DNA of 64,000 nucleotides from Siphonodentalium dalli (lineage: Eukaryota; Mollusca; Scaphopoda; Gadilida; Siphonodentaliidae). Below, one piece after another: positions 11,199 through 20,889 of this stretch; the stretch's first letter is position 1; every line of letters starts with the position of its first letter. A model generated the notes under the pieces. That model was not told the origin of the DNA. It did no database searches and saw only the letters and a list, made by a program, of their open reading frames with translations. Location of the stretch: positions 213,570,151 to 213,634,150 of the forward strand of contig CP136065.1 of the NCBI GenBank assembly GCA_032622095.1. The letters are read 5' to 3'. A program made the translations under genes and the position numbers.

Positions 11199-11505
11199 GT
11201 GTTATCTCCTAATTAGGAGATAATATCTCCTAATTAGGAGATACTAAGTCCTAATTAGGAGATAATATATCCTAATTAGGAGATACTATCTCCTAATTAG
11301 GAGATAGTAACTCCTAATTAGGAGATACTAAGTCCTAATTAGGACTTACTATCTCCTAATTAGGAGATACTAAGTCCTAATTAGGACTTACTATCTCCTA
11401 ATTAGGACTTACTATCTCCTAATTAGGACATAGCTATCTCCTAATTAGGAGTTACTATCTCCTAATTAGGACTTACGATCTCCTAATTAGGACATACTGG
11501 GGCCC
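11199..11505. repeat. Right palindromic subrepeat array
   Basis: About 15 units of the CTCCTAATTAGGAG repeat, the inverted counterpart of the array at 9046-9318. Confidence 0.95.
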
Positions 11506-11543
11506 AAATTTTTATTTTTATGTGGCACCAATACGCTTCCATA

Positions 11544-11549
11544 AGATAC
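11544..11549. repeat. Target-site duplication (right), AGATAC
   Basis: Exact repeat of 8990-8995, directly outside the right terminus CCATA of the foldback element. Confidence 0.8.
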
Positions 11550-11689
11550 AATTCATTTTGACTTGATCTAGCCAATTTTCAAATAACTGTGGACAGTTCG
11601 GTTTCTCAGAATAATTCAGAATGAATTATAACTGACAAAAGTCTAAATCAAATGAGTGATTTCCTCACGTTTTGTGTACACGATGGCTG

Positions 11690-12565
11690 TGTTCAGTCCA
11701 CCGTAGTAGGGGACTGAACTCTGCACTCCTGGTCCCTCCCCGTGGCCAGTCATAAACTGCTAGTTAATTTAAGAAAACATTTTAACAATATTGTCCTACA
11801 TTTGGTCAAAATTGTCACTGGAACTGTCATCAGTTGGAAATTTTCCAACCTAATTGTCATCACTGAGTTTGAAATTTCCAACTCTAGGAAGGCTTGAGGT
11901 TAGTCCAGATGCGATTTTCTTGTTCAAAATGTTTGCACACCGGGCCGAACCATGGTCGACCTGGTGTGTCCTGCCCCCCCCCCCGTGGCCAATTAAAAAC
12001 TGCTAATTAGTTTAAGAAAACTTGCAAAATTGTGGACTGCAATTGTCATGCGTTGAAAAATTCCTAAAAGGGTGAGTATGAGGTTTAAAATTTCCAACAC
12101 TAGGAAAGCTTGACGTCAGTCTAGATGCTAGGATTTTGCGATTTTCTTGTTTAAGTAGTTTTCAAAATGTTCTCACACCAGGTAAACAACCATGGCCGCC
12201 CCGGTGTGTCCTGGTCTCTTGCCCATAATCGTGTGCATCTGTCTGCAGTTAGACCACTAGATGTTAGGGTTCAGATATCTGAATACTGAATATCATTATA
12301 CCGGGTTTATAGAACCATGGTTTATGAATAGGCTATTAGGCCTGAGCAAGGGGGTATTAGAATTATGCAAAACGTTTGTTTGGTCCGATTCAGGGGGGGG
12401 GGGGGGCTGCAAATGGAATTATGCAAACTCTTGTGATTCAAGGGGGAGGTGCAAATGGATTATACAAAACCTTGTCGTTGGTCTGATTCAAAGGGGGGGT
12501 GCAGTTGGAATCCCACAAGATGGACACCCCCAACGAAGACCATCTAGCCACGTCCATGTCTGCTT
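11690..12565 (-). mobile_element. Degraded copy of the hAT-like element of 24.1 kb
   Basis: In reverse orientation it shares GCATAATTCCA-type units next to G/C homopolymers (12389-12402), the GTTGGAAATTTC modules, CGGGCCGAACCATGGTCG and a right terminus related to CAGGGATGTGGCTAGA. The left terminus is missing. The 118-codon plus-strand frame at 12261-12617 reads through its G-tract tandem units and is not a gene. Confidence 0.65.
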
Positions 12566-12679
12566 TGCAGTTTGCCAGAGTTTTGGCTTATCGGCCAAAA
12601 CGAATAGGGCAATCTGAAATTGTACGGTATAAAATGCTCTTTGTCAAATTTCTGAATGTTTTTAACTCAACTTGACAAA

Positions 12680-13790
12680 GTCAAGTTTGAGCTATTGCCA
12701 AGGGTTGGCGGTCGTCGCCCGAGCATGCGTGCGTCCGTCTGTCAACAATTTCCTTTGGCTCACCCAACAGGCCTCATCTCTCATCCGATCATAACCAAAC
12801 TTCATAATGATCTTCATGGTGACCTCTAGGTGGGAGCCATTGTTTTTTCCCGAAATTCGTTATAAAACATGGCCGCCATTTGAATTTGAATCCATTGGCA
12901 CACCTAGCTGCCGCATTTATTGGAGAACTGTTTTGGTACGAAATTCGATAAAAACATGGCCGCCAGCAGCCTTCTTGGATTTTACTCTTTGCATAACTAA
13001 ATCCCTTGGCACACCCTACAGGCCACACCCCTCATCCGATCATCACCAAACACCATACGGAACTTCGAGGTGACCTCTAGATGGGAACCATCATTATTTC
13101 TGAAATTCGGTAAGAAACATGGCCACCAGCAGCCATCTTGGATTTCAAATTTGAATCCATTGGTACACCCTGTAAATTTACAGCCATGCTTGGGATTACC
13201 TCTGGATGAGAGCTATTGGATTTGAAAGATTTTCGATGAAAAACATGGCCGCCGGCAACCATCTTGGATTTTACTTTTTGCATGCCTAAATCCCTTTGCA
13301 CACCATACAGACCACATCCCTTATCCGATCTCATATGGATCTTTTGGGTCACCAGTAAATGGGAGCCCTCAAATTATTCACAATTTCGTTGAATCACATG
13401 GCCGCCAGCAGCCATCTTGTATGACTAAATCCCGTGGCACACCGTACAGGCCACATCCCTAATCCGATCGTCACCAAACTTCATATGGATCTTTGTGGTG
13501 ACCTCAAGATGGGAGCCATCGATTATTTCCGAAATTCATTGAAAACATGACTGCCAGCCGGCAGCGGCCATCTTGGAGTTTACTCTATGACTAAATCCTT
13601 CCCCATGCCCTATACAGGCCACATCCCTCATTCAATCATCGGAAAACTTCATATCGATCTTCGGGGTTACCTCTCGATTAGAGCCATCGACTATTTCCGA
13701 AATTCGTTATAAAACATGGCTTCCAGCAACCATCTTGGATTTCAAGTATGAATCCGTCGGCACACCCTGCAGCCCACATTTATTTGTGAA
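12680..13790. repeat. AACATGGCCGCC repeat cluster I
   Basis: Diverged tandem copies (roughly 150-330 bp apart) of a module containing GATCTTCATGGTGACCTCTA, GGGAGCCAT, AAATTCGTTA, AAAACATGGCCGCCAGCAGC, CATCTTGGATTTTACT, TTGCATGACTAAATCC and GGCACACCCTACAGGCC. It is introduced by CAAGTTTGAGCTATTGCCAA. Related clusters lie at 17440-18040 and 19101-20680. Frames within it on both strands are not genes. Confidence 0.85.
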
Positions 13791-13935
13791 ATGATAGAAA
13801 TGAAAATAATTTCATCTACACAATACAAGACCTTTACTGTAACTTTTGTACTTTCCTTCTTCTTTATCATTAAATTAATTGCTCGGCAAAAGATTAACCC
13901 CTTGCCAAGCGGAGCTACATTGTCCATATATCAAG

Positions 13936-13937
13936 AT

Positions 13938-13972
<35 letters not shown>
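13936..13972. repeat. (CAA)n microsatellite
   Basis: About twelve ACA/CAA triplets. Frames read Thr or Gln homopolymers through it. Confidence 0.95.
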
Positions 13973-13995
13973 ACTCTTTAGTTATCAGAATATAT

Positions 13996-14240
13996 TTATT
14001 GCAACAAAATAATGCTAACCCATGTGCACTGTCAACTATGGTACCAAATTTCCCAAAACGTGTTATTCAACAAAATGTTGTTCAACAAAATATGGTAAGT
14101 GATAATAAGTATCACGAACTATAGCCGTATTACCACTTGATTTTAGAGTTATCCATCTCCATCCGCAATTTTGTCCGAGACCCTCCGTTTGACCTCGTGT
14201 TTCTGGGCCACATATTATTAGACATCTCGAGAAATAAGAA
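13996..14240 (+). repeat. Dispersed repeat, copy 1 (partner at 39725)
   Basis: Shares AATAATGCTAACC, CAACTATGGTACCAAATTTCCC, TTGATTTTAGAGTTATCCATC, CATCCGCAATTTTGTC and CTGGGCCAC with 39725-39935 in the same order and orientation. Confidence 0.7.
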
Positions 14241-14509
14241 ACTTCACAAATCGATATCTGATCACTCTGAGCTTTTATGGGTGGGTTCCTCGACCCGAAT
14301 CAAATATCTTTTATCCCCGAAGCCAAAGAAATAGTAATTTAGGAGCGTCTGATCGGATTGAGTACCTTTAATAATAATGACAATAAGAACAAAATCTATA
14401 AATTTTTGCATATACACGTTGATGATAGTTGTTTGTACAGACTTTTATAAATTTATGTTCCAAAGCATCTAAGGCCTTGAGTCCCTTTAATACTAATATA
14501 GACCAGGGT

Positions 14510-14580
14510 GTAGGAATCGGGGGGGGGCGGTAAAGGGGTGGTAAATACCCCCCCCCCCCCCAAATTTCCAGAAAATGGTT
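14510..14580. repeat. Poly-G / poly-C inverted pair
   Basis: An 8-G run (~14519) and a 14-C run (~14549) enclose GGTAAAGGGGTGGTAAATA, so the strand can fold into a GC hairpin. No element boundaries recognised. Confidence 0.6.
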
Positions 14581-14723
14581 AACACTTAAACTGTAATTCT
14601 TATTTATTCAACCTAACCAATCACATTCTCCACCCGCACAGTTTGCCATAAAATATATAGTATACTCTATATAAGAAATAGTGTCTTATATATAGTATCA
14701 CGCGGATGGGGGACATTCTTTAA

Positions 14724-14945
14724 ATCTGGTTTCATACGGAAAACACGAGTACGCGTTTTTGCACAATTACGTTGCGGATGAAGAACCACTTAAGGTCCAC
14801 TATGAGTCAAGACCGTTTGAATAACTTGATGGTGTGTGACATATATAGAGAACGACTTGACAATATCGACATGAAAGTGGTTTCAAATGAATTTGTTCTT
14901 GGGAATGATGCTCGTCTGGATACGTTTGGATTGTTTGACATTTAA
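14724..14945 (+). pseudogene. hAT transposase C-terminal remnant
   Basis: A 73-codon frame between an in-frame TAA at 14721 and a TAA at 14943 reads RFCTITLRMKNHLRSTMSQD, then RLNNLMVCDIYRERLDNIDM. In hAT-superfamily transposases (the ZMYM/TTF-type group) the C-terminal dimerisation region has the pattern FSxLKRxKxxLRSTMxQERLNxLALLxIxRD; nearly every conserved position is present. The catalytic core and N-terminal zinc finger are absent upstream, so the copy is a truncated fossil. The non-autonomous hAT-like element at 24134-25199 would need an enzyme of this superfamily, but nothing links the two directly. The fragment is shorter than most gene finders report. Confidence 0.75.
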
Positions 14946-14949
14946 TGGG

Positions 14950-15880
14950 CAACTACTGTGCATTTATACTTATATGAACGAGAGACAGACATTGTTTTCT
15001 TCGCAATTAAAATCAATATGAAATTAATTTGTTTGTTGAAGTCTTAAGTACTGTTGTAGTCAGAATAAGTGTTAATTTAAGCGATAGAATAATGTTAATT
15101 ATTTTTATGGTTTTAGTCCGAAATATGGTACCCTCTCTCGTGCTCTGAGCTGCTCTCCCCTTGATACCACACAATAGCTTCCTACGCCCCTGATATATAT
15201 ATATATATTTGGACATATCATGTATGAGATTGTCGAGTCGCCATCCGAGATTGTATGCTTCTATAATTGTAGCCTTGACTCTGATGGCAACTTGTCAGAT
15301 TTTCGAATTTGGTATTGTTCAGGGCCAAGAACCTATACGTCACTCATGTAATCTATGAAATAATAAATAGAAATACTCGCTCCACCATCCAAGTTTCCAC
15401 ACACATATATGTATACATGTACATGTAAATCTTTCAGCTGGCATCCGAAATATTATCTCGACGCGGCGTTCTGCGGATGCAGGAACGGTATGGGCGTACA
15501 AGTATACTATAGGTTCGGTACCCGGGTTACTTCGCGACAGACATTACTTGCCGTGCACATGCGACATGCGAACATGTAAACACTGGAAACCGTTTCTGTA
15601 AAATATTAAATATCAAATATTTCCATTCGCCATTGCATATGATGAATGATATGTGAAACTGAAAAGGGAGTGCAGGAAGAGAGCCTAAAATGGCTATGTC
15701 ACTCCCGCACAATAAATATGACTGAATTTTTAAATTGTTTTGTTTGCATTATTGTAATATTTATTGTGTAAATAAAAAATGAAATCCAAATATTTTGTTT
15801 TAAAACAGACCCCATAACCCGGCGTCATAAAACGAGGGGTCGGTCCAGTCTGGAGATGATCGATTCCACCGCGCAATAAG
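14950..15880. other. Stretch with no recognised gene
   Basis: AT-rich with short TATATA runs. Open frames of 60-67 codons on the minus strand show no family resemblance. Confidence 0.5.
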
Positions 15881-15882
15881 TA

Positions 15883-16338
15883 CGGCATGCCCCAGCCTGA
15901 GTTTGGTGTACCTGTCATTTGCACAATGAGATCCCCTGAGGGTGAATTTAGCGGGATAACATCACCAAGTTCACCCTTTGGTGATCGTTCTGCATGGCCT
16001 CATGTACTATGGGAGACATAGACTCAGATTGATGTTCCCAAATGGTGAATATTGTGTTGTACACACATTGGGAACCTCGATTATGCTATGTGTCGTCTGC
16101 TAATTTGAGGATATAGAGAAACTAAACTAAAAAAGAAATAGAATCTATGTGAAGAAGTTTCGATAGAAATTTGATAATAATGAAACTTTCCAGAGAAGAT
16201 GAGGCCTAAGCAGAATGAGGTCCCCCAGATGGTGAATTTGGTGATGCTAGCCCGCTATACGGGATAGCGTCACTAAATTCACACTCTGGGGACATCATTC
16301 TGTAAATGACAGGCACACTATACTCAGACTTGGGCATG
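15883..16338. mobile_element. Palindromic MITE of the GTGATGCTAGCC family, copy 1
   Basis: Left arm GGCATGCCCCAGCCTGAGTT ... CTGTCATTTGCACAATGAG ... GGGTGAATTTAG pairs with the right arm ending TCTGTAAATGACAGGCACAC ... CTCAGACTTGGGCATG. A second, closer pair of inverted GGTGATGCTAGCC / GGATAGCGTCACTAAATTC modules lies inside. Related to 53886-54122 and a fragment at 39985-40020. Confidence 0.75.
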
Positions 16339-16339
16339 A

Positions 16340-17440
16340 CCAGGGTAAGCGGATAGAACAGAAGACTGTGTACAAATCCACCTTGACAATCCAGCTATAA
16401 AGGTAATAACAGCTTATTGTGCATACAGTTAAGGCCGGATTAAACCGCAGAATGCTAGGATATATTAAATAATGGTACATGTATGTAGATACACAAATTG
16501 CTATGTATTTTCATAGGTGAAATCCGCACCATATCTGTTCTGTGATTGGGATGTATTTTTGTCGAGCGGAGAATTAAGCTCCCCACCATGTCGTGGATTG
16601 CAGTGAACTGCAGAGCAACGATTCTGGAAGAATTTTGACTCAACAGACCTAGAAAGCTGCAGGCTGTGTCGTATTTCATTGGTGCCTATATGCAGAATAT
16701 CGGTGATTATTCGGAGATGGATATGAGATTACCATGATCAGAGGCAGTAATACACAATTTCCAGCAACTTTGGCCAACTGTACTTCAAATATACGATGAC
16801 CAATAATTTGTTATGTTCGACATTAATGGTAAAAGTAAACAAATGTCTGTACTCTGGCTTGTTCGTACAATTTGTCATTGAGTTATGCAGCTTGCTTTGC
16901 ACTTTTACACACAAAACGCCCAAAATTTACCAATTTTTGCGTACAATTGACCAACCCAAAAGCAGATAATGCCAGAGCAAATGTCAGTAAATAATTATAA
17001 GCATCTTCTACTTGATAGATCTATTTTAGAGCTGCGATATTTGATATAGAAAAATGTTATCGTAGCAAATTCAAAAGAGGACATGTCTTGAATTCTGGGG
17101 ATAGTATTCGGGATATTTTCAGATAAACCGAACATACGCAGTTGGATTGTATTTAATAAGCTTCCCAATGTTTAACTTTTTTGTGAATTTTCAATTTTGT
17201 AAAATAATTAAACCATCAAACCAGTCATGTCACATTTAGAACAGGCTATACTGGCAGTTATGGCCCCAGATACTTATTTTTGTGTTTCTCAGACCCCCTG
17301 TAGAACACGTAAAATCGTGTACTGCTACCTTAAGAAGGGTATATTAAATTGTGGGTCGCTTAAAATAAAAAAGGTGCATAGCATCCCGCATAAAATTTTA
17401 TTGGAGAATTATTTTGAATATTACAGACATGCATGTTTAT
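16340..17440. other. Stretch with no recognised gene
   Basis: No family-like open frame, tandem repeat or RNA gene recognised. The minus-strand frame 16455-16679 starts with ATG but shows nothing beyond chance. Confidence 0.45.
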
Positions 17441-17597
17441 GATTACCTCCATACAAAAGTAGATTTGAGCTATAGAATTTGAACGATTTTCGTTGAGAAA
17501 CATGGCCGCCGGCAGCCATCTTGGATTTTACTCTGGGAACCATCAATTGTTCGCCGTAATCGTTTAAACATGGCCTCCAGCTGCCATTTTATAATTT
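17440..17597. repeat. AACATGGCCGCC repeat cluster II (start)
   Basis: Two diverged modules (AACATGGCCGCCGGCAGCC at ~17499 and AACATGGCCTCCAGCTGCC at ~17568) leading into the duplicated block at 17598. Confidence 0.75.
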
Positions 17598-18040
17598 ACA
17601 TTTGAATTCATCGGCACACCATGCAGCCCGCATTTATTGGATAATTGTTTTAAATATGTACAGGCATGTTTAGGATCACTTCTAAATGGGAGCTATCGAA
17701 TTTGAAACGATTTTCGACGAAGAATACGGCCGCCGGCAGCCATCTTGGATTTTACTCTTTGCATGACTATACCTTTGTATATCCGTTGGCACGCCATACT
17801 GACAACATCCTCATCCTATGGACCATCAGTGTGACCACTAGATGGGAGCCATCTAATTTTTCTGAATTTAGTTAAAAACATGGCCTTCAGTGTCCATTTT
17901 GGATTTCATATTTGAATCGATCGGCGCAGTCAAGTTTGAACTATTGCCATGTGTTGGCGTCTGTCGTCCATCAACAATTCCCTTACACACACTGCGTGTG
18001 AGTTCGCGCATAGCCACTGGAGATTGAGTCCCCCCCACAG
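17598..18040. repeat. 443-bp direct duplication, copy A
   Basis: Nearly identical to 19101-19544 (about five differences by eye, including one C in the poly-C run). Starts ACATTTGAATTCATCGGCAC, ends with a C-run followed by ACAG. Built from AACATGGCCGCC repeat modules. Confidence 0.95.
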
Positions 18041-18169
18041 TAGAGTGAGTGGTTTGGGTGGCTAGCCCGGGATTTTCGAAAGGGCCGAGAGGCACCTTTC
18101 ATTAATCCCTCATGTTTTTGCCTTTATTTGGATGAATCAAAAAAAAAAAAAGCATTTTTATGGTGATTT

Positions 18170-18433
18170 TCATTTCTTCTTCTTTCTTTTTTTCTTGGGA
18201 TTAGGCTTCTCTGTTGATGACTGTGGAGATGGAGGAATTTCCTGTTGAAGTTGTCGCATGAAGAGTTCGTGTTTTTCATTTTGGATTTTGCGTTGTTCTT
18301 GTTGGTTTTTCAAGAAATCAATTTCCTCCGCAGACATGATGTAGGCTGTGCTGGTGTTGTTGCTAGTGGTGGTAGTGGTGGTAGAGCTGGGGGACACCGG
18401 GATGTGATGGTAATCCGGTGTCCGTGGTGGCAA
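18170..18433 (-). CDS. Frameshifted continuation of the gag-like ORF
   Basis: The frame has no proper ATG at its start. It contains a threonine run, MSAEEIDFLKNQQEQRKIQ and a glutamine/glutamate-rich probable coiled coil, then a proline-rich stretch and a terminal NPKKKRKKKK basic tail. It most likely forms the C-terminus of the ORF at 18310-18951 after one frameshift. Confidence 0.5.
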   Translation of the reverse strand: MPPRTPDYHHIPVSPSSTTTTTTSNNTSTAYIMSAEEIDFLKNQQEQRKIQNEKHELFMRQLQQEIPPSPQSSTEKPNPKKKRKKKK

Positions 18434-18951
18434 TCCAGTTCCACCTCGAAGCTGGCGGCAGGAACAGCAGGGGTGGTTTCCTGCTCCCTTTCTCCGCTCG
18501 CCTCGACGACGACAACAGGGACCTCCGGCAGATCCACGGAGTCCCTGCTAGCTGGTACGATGTCGCCTGTCTCCATGCAGGTCGGGTCGTCTGGGCGTCT
18601 CCCAGACAACTCCGACCTACCGGCTGTGACACTGGACGTCGGCTGAACCACACGGGGAGGGGTGACTGGCAGATCAAAGGTCACCCCCTTCTTCCATTTC
18701 GCCCGTCTGGCGGCGTCCCTTCTCCTTGATGGCGTCTTCTTCTTGGGCGGCCCCTTCTTCTCACTCAGATGACAGGAGGCAGTCTTGGAGTTGGTGTCCC
18801 GGGCTTGCGATCTCTGGATGCCAGCATCTTCATTCCGGAACTCCAGGCAAAGGGTCAGGTATCCCCTGCTAGACTGGAGACTCCAGTTAGCAATGTCCAA
18901 TACCCGACTCCTTTGCACTGCGACCAACACGGCGTCAGGGATTAAATCCAT
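18310..18951 (-). CDS. Gag-like basic ORF of the insert
   Basis: From the ATG at 18951 (MDLIPDAVLVAVQRSRVLD) the minus strand is open for 213 codons to 18310; the frame is open for 23 more codons upstream without an ATG. Residues ~20-60 contain a W...G-x-L-x-L-C-L-E-F pattern. Residues ~75-95 hold KKTPSRRRDAARRAKWKKG, a basic PSRRRRD-type motif I associate with gag-like ORFs of invertebrate retroelements, though the clade is not certain. The rest is proline, valine and threonine-rich. A second minus-strand frame (18170-18433) overlaps its end and reads a continuation, so the original ORF probably shifted frame in the CCA/ACC repeat near 18370. Confidence 0.55.
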   Translation of the reverse strand: MDLIPDAVLVAVQRSRVLDIANWSLQSSRGYLTLCLEFRNEDAGIQRSQARDTNSKTASCHLSEKKGPPKKKTPSRRRDAARRAKWKKGVTFDLPVTPPRVVQPTSSVTAGRSELSGRRPDDPTCMETGDIVPASRDSVDLPEVPVVVVEASGEREQETTPAVPAASFEVELDCHHGHRITITSRCPPALPPLPPLATTPAQPTSCLRRKLIS

Positions 18952-19100
18952 AAGCCTAATCCAAAACCTTCTCACTGGCGTTAAGCACGGGGGCAGCTGC
19001 ACCCGGAGGCGCGGCCACACGACTCACCCGTGATCAACGCTCTGACAAAAGAGGAACTAATAAGGTCGAAGCAATCACGACCGTTTCGCTCCACTCCCTT

Positions 19101-19544
19101 ACATTTGAATTCATCGGCACACCATGCAGCCCGCATTTATTGGATAATTGTTTTAAATATGTACAGGCATGTTTAGGATCACTTCTAAATGGGAGCTATC
19201 GAATTTGAAACGATTTTCGACGAAGAATACGGCCGCCGGCAGCCATCTTGGATTTTACTCTTTGCATGACTATACCTTTGTATATCCGTTGGCACGCCAT
19301 ACTGACCACATCCTCATCCTATGGACCATCAGTGTGACCACTAGATGGGAGCCATCTAATTTTTCTGAATTTAGTTAAAAACATGGCCTTCAGTGTCCAT
19401 CTTTGATTTCATATTTGAATCGATCGGCGCAGTCAAGTTTGAACTATTGCCATGTGTTGGCGTCTGTCGTCCATCAACAATTCCCTTACACACACTGCGT
19501 GTGAGTTCGCGCATAGCCACTGGATATTGAGTCCCCCCCCACAG
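19101..19544. repeat. 443-bp direct duplication, copy A'
   Basis: Second copy of 17598-18040, offset 1503-1504 bp. Both copies break at the same ACAG after a C-run; copy A continues into the insert and copy A' into a SINE. Confidence 0.95.
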
Positions 19545-19836
19545 CAGTGGCTTGGTCGGATTATATATACGGTGTGTGACTACAGGGTCATACGCTGTTT
19601 AAGTCTCGCACCAAGTTGTGACCCTTGAGCAATGTCACTCGTACTGTGATTGCTTCGTCGTACCTAGACGCGCAATAGGTACCTGGCGTGTTGGGCAACC
19701 GTAAGTTCGTGTGGAGGTGTGCGTCTGTAAAATGGCAGCATGCATTAGACTCGGCATTGCTCAATAACTGGGGTAATAATGTGTTAAAAGTGCTTGGAGA
19801 CTTAAGCGCTATATAAAAACTATAAATTATTATTAT
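19545..19836 (+). mobile_element. tRNA-derived SINE
   Basis: Head with box A-like GTGGCTTGGTCGG and box B-like TGTTTAAGTCTCGCACC, spaced as in a tRNA gene. The tail AAAGTGCTTGGAGACTTAAG, GCGCTATATAAAAACTATAA, then (ATT)n is the typical 3' module of widespread metazoan SINEs (AAGCGCTTTGAG...GCGCTATATAAA). About 290 bp, apparently full length. Confidence 0.75.
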
Positions 19837-20680
19837 CTCTTATCCGATAGTCACCAGACTTCATATGGATCTTTGGGTGACTTCTAGATGGGACCCGAAA
19901 TTCGTTAAAAACATGGTCACCAGCAGCCATCTTGGAATTTTAATTTGAATCCATAGGCACACCATGCAGTTTGCATTTATTCGAGTATTGTTTTTTTTAA
20001 ATGTACAGGCATGTTTAGGAATGCATATATAGATGAGAGCTATTGAATTTGAACGAGTTTCGACGAAAAACATGACCGCCGTCAGCTATCTCGGATTTTA
20101 CTCTTTGCATGACTAAATCCTTTGGCACACCCTACATACCACACCCTCGTCCGATCGTCACCAAGCTTAATATTGATATTTTGGTGACAAATATAGATAG
20201 GAGCCATCGAATTTTTCCGAACATTGTTGAAAAACATGGCCGCCATTTATTTTATTCTTTGCACGACTGAATCCATCAGCACACCATGCAGGCCAGATCC
20301 CTCATACGATCGTCACCAAACTTCATATGGCTCTTCGGGTCTTCATATGGACCTCCAGATGGGAGCCATGGATTTTCCCCCCGACATTTGTTTAAAAAGA
20401 ACATGGCCGTCAGCAGCGATTTTTTTATGCCAAATATGAATCCATCTGCACACTCTGCAACCCGCATATATCGAAGAAATGTTCTGAAACTTTACAGGCA
20501 TGTTTATGATCACATCTAGATTGGAGCTATTGAATTTGAATGATTTTCCATAAAAAACATGGCTGTCGGTAGCCATCTTGGATTTTTTTGCTTTGCATGA
20601 CTGAATACTTCGACATACCCTGCAGCCAACATTTTTCATCCAATTGATCCCAAACTTCATAATAATGGCTTAATTCGGGT
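19837..20680. repeat. AACATGGCCGCC repeat cluster III
   Basis: Four or five further diverged modules (AACATGGTCACCAGCAGCC ~19909, AACATGACCGCCGTCAGC ~20070, AACATGGCCGCCATT ~20234, AACATGGCCGTCAGCAGC ~20400, AACATGGCTGTCGGTAGCC ~20558). Confidence 0.8.
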
Positions 20681-20769
20681 ATTACTTAAACTTTCCGCAT
20701 TCTCAATCGCTCCATTGACTAATTATGACACTATCCTCTTTCCATACAAAATTGGATTTTCCGTAAGTC

Positions 20770-20858
20770 ACTTGTGGGTTGCAACCCACAAGTCAATCAA
20801 ACAAAAGATCGCACCTCACAAGTATACTCACGTCGGTCCGTCCGTCCGTCCGTCAGAC

Positions 20859-20889
<31 letters not shown>

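Larger units (their letters stand above)
8996..11543. mobile_element. Foldback-type element with palindromic subrepeat arrays
   Basis: The terminal inverted repeat begins TATGGAAGCGTATTAGTGCC and continues CACATAAAAATAAAAATTTG, with the reverse complement ending at 11543. Inside each terminus lies an array of ~20-bp units based on CTCCTAATTAGGAG, itself a palindrome, alternating with AGTAAGTC/AGATAGTA linkers (9046-9318 and 11199-11505). Inside the arrays a further inverted stretch (AAAGAACTCAACA at ~9319, TGTTGAGTTCTTT at ~11179) pairs again. It is flanked by a 6-bp duplication. No transposase is visible. The interior carries two nested MITEs and a retroelement 3' end. Architecture is that of foldback/TU-like elements, whose long termini are made of short subrepeats. 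Confidence 0.85.
18041..19100 (-). mobile_element. 1.06-kb insert with gag-like ORF between direct repeats
   Basis: A sharply more GC-rich block lies between the two copies of the 443-bp repeat. Read on the minus strand, it starts AAGGGAGTGGAGCGAAACGG at 19100, carries a long open frame, then an A-rich stretch, AATAAAGGCAAAAACATGAG, and ends near 18041. A fragment of the same 3' end occurs at 11010-11100, so this is a repeated mobile sequence. No reverse transcriptase is present, so the copy is non-autonomous or internally deleted. Confidence 0.7.

Noticed and set aside
18245-18729. Plus-strand frames of 103-133 codons opposite the gag-like ORF
   Set aside because: Shadow frames on the opposite strand of the longer, motif-bearing minus frame.
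17598-19544. 443-bp direct repeats as LTRs of a retrotransposon
   Set aside because: They do not begin TG or end CA, lack a primer-binding site or polypurine tract next to them, and are made of a different, widespread repeat family.
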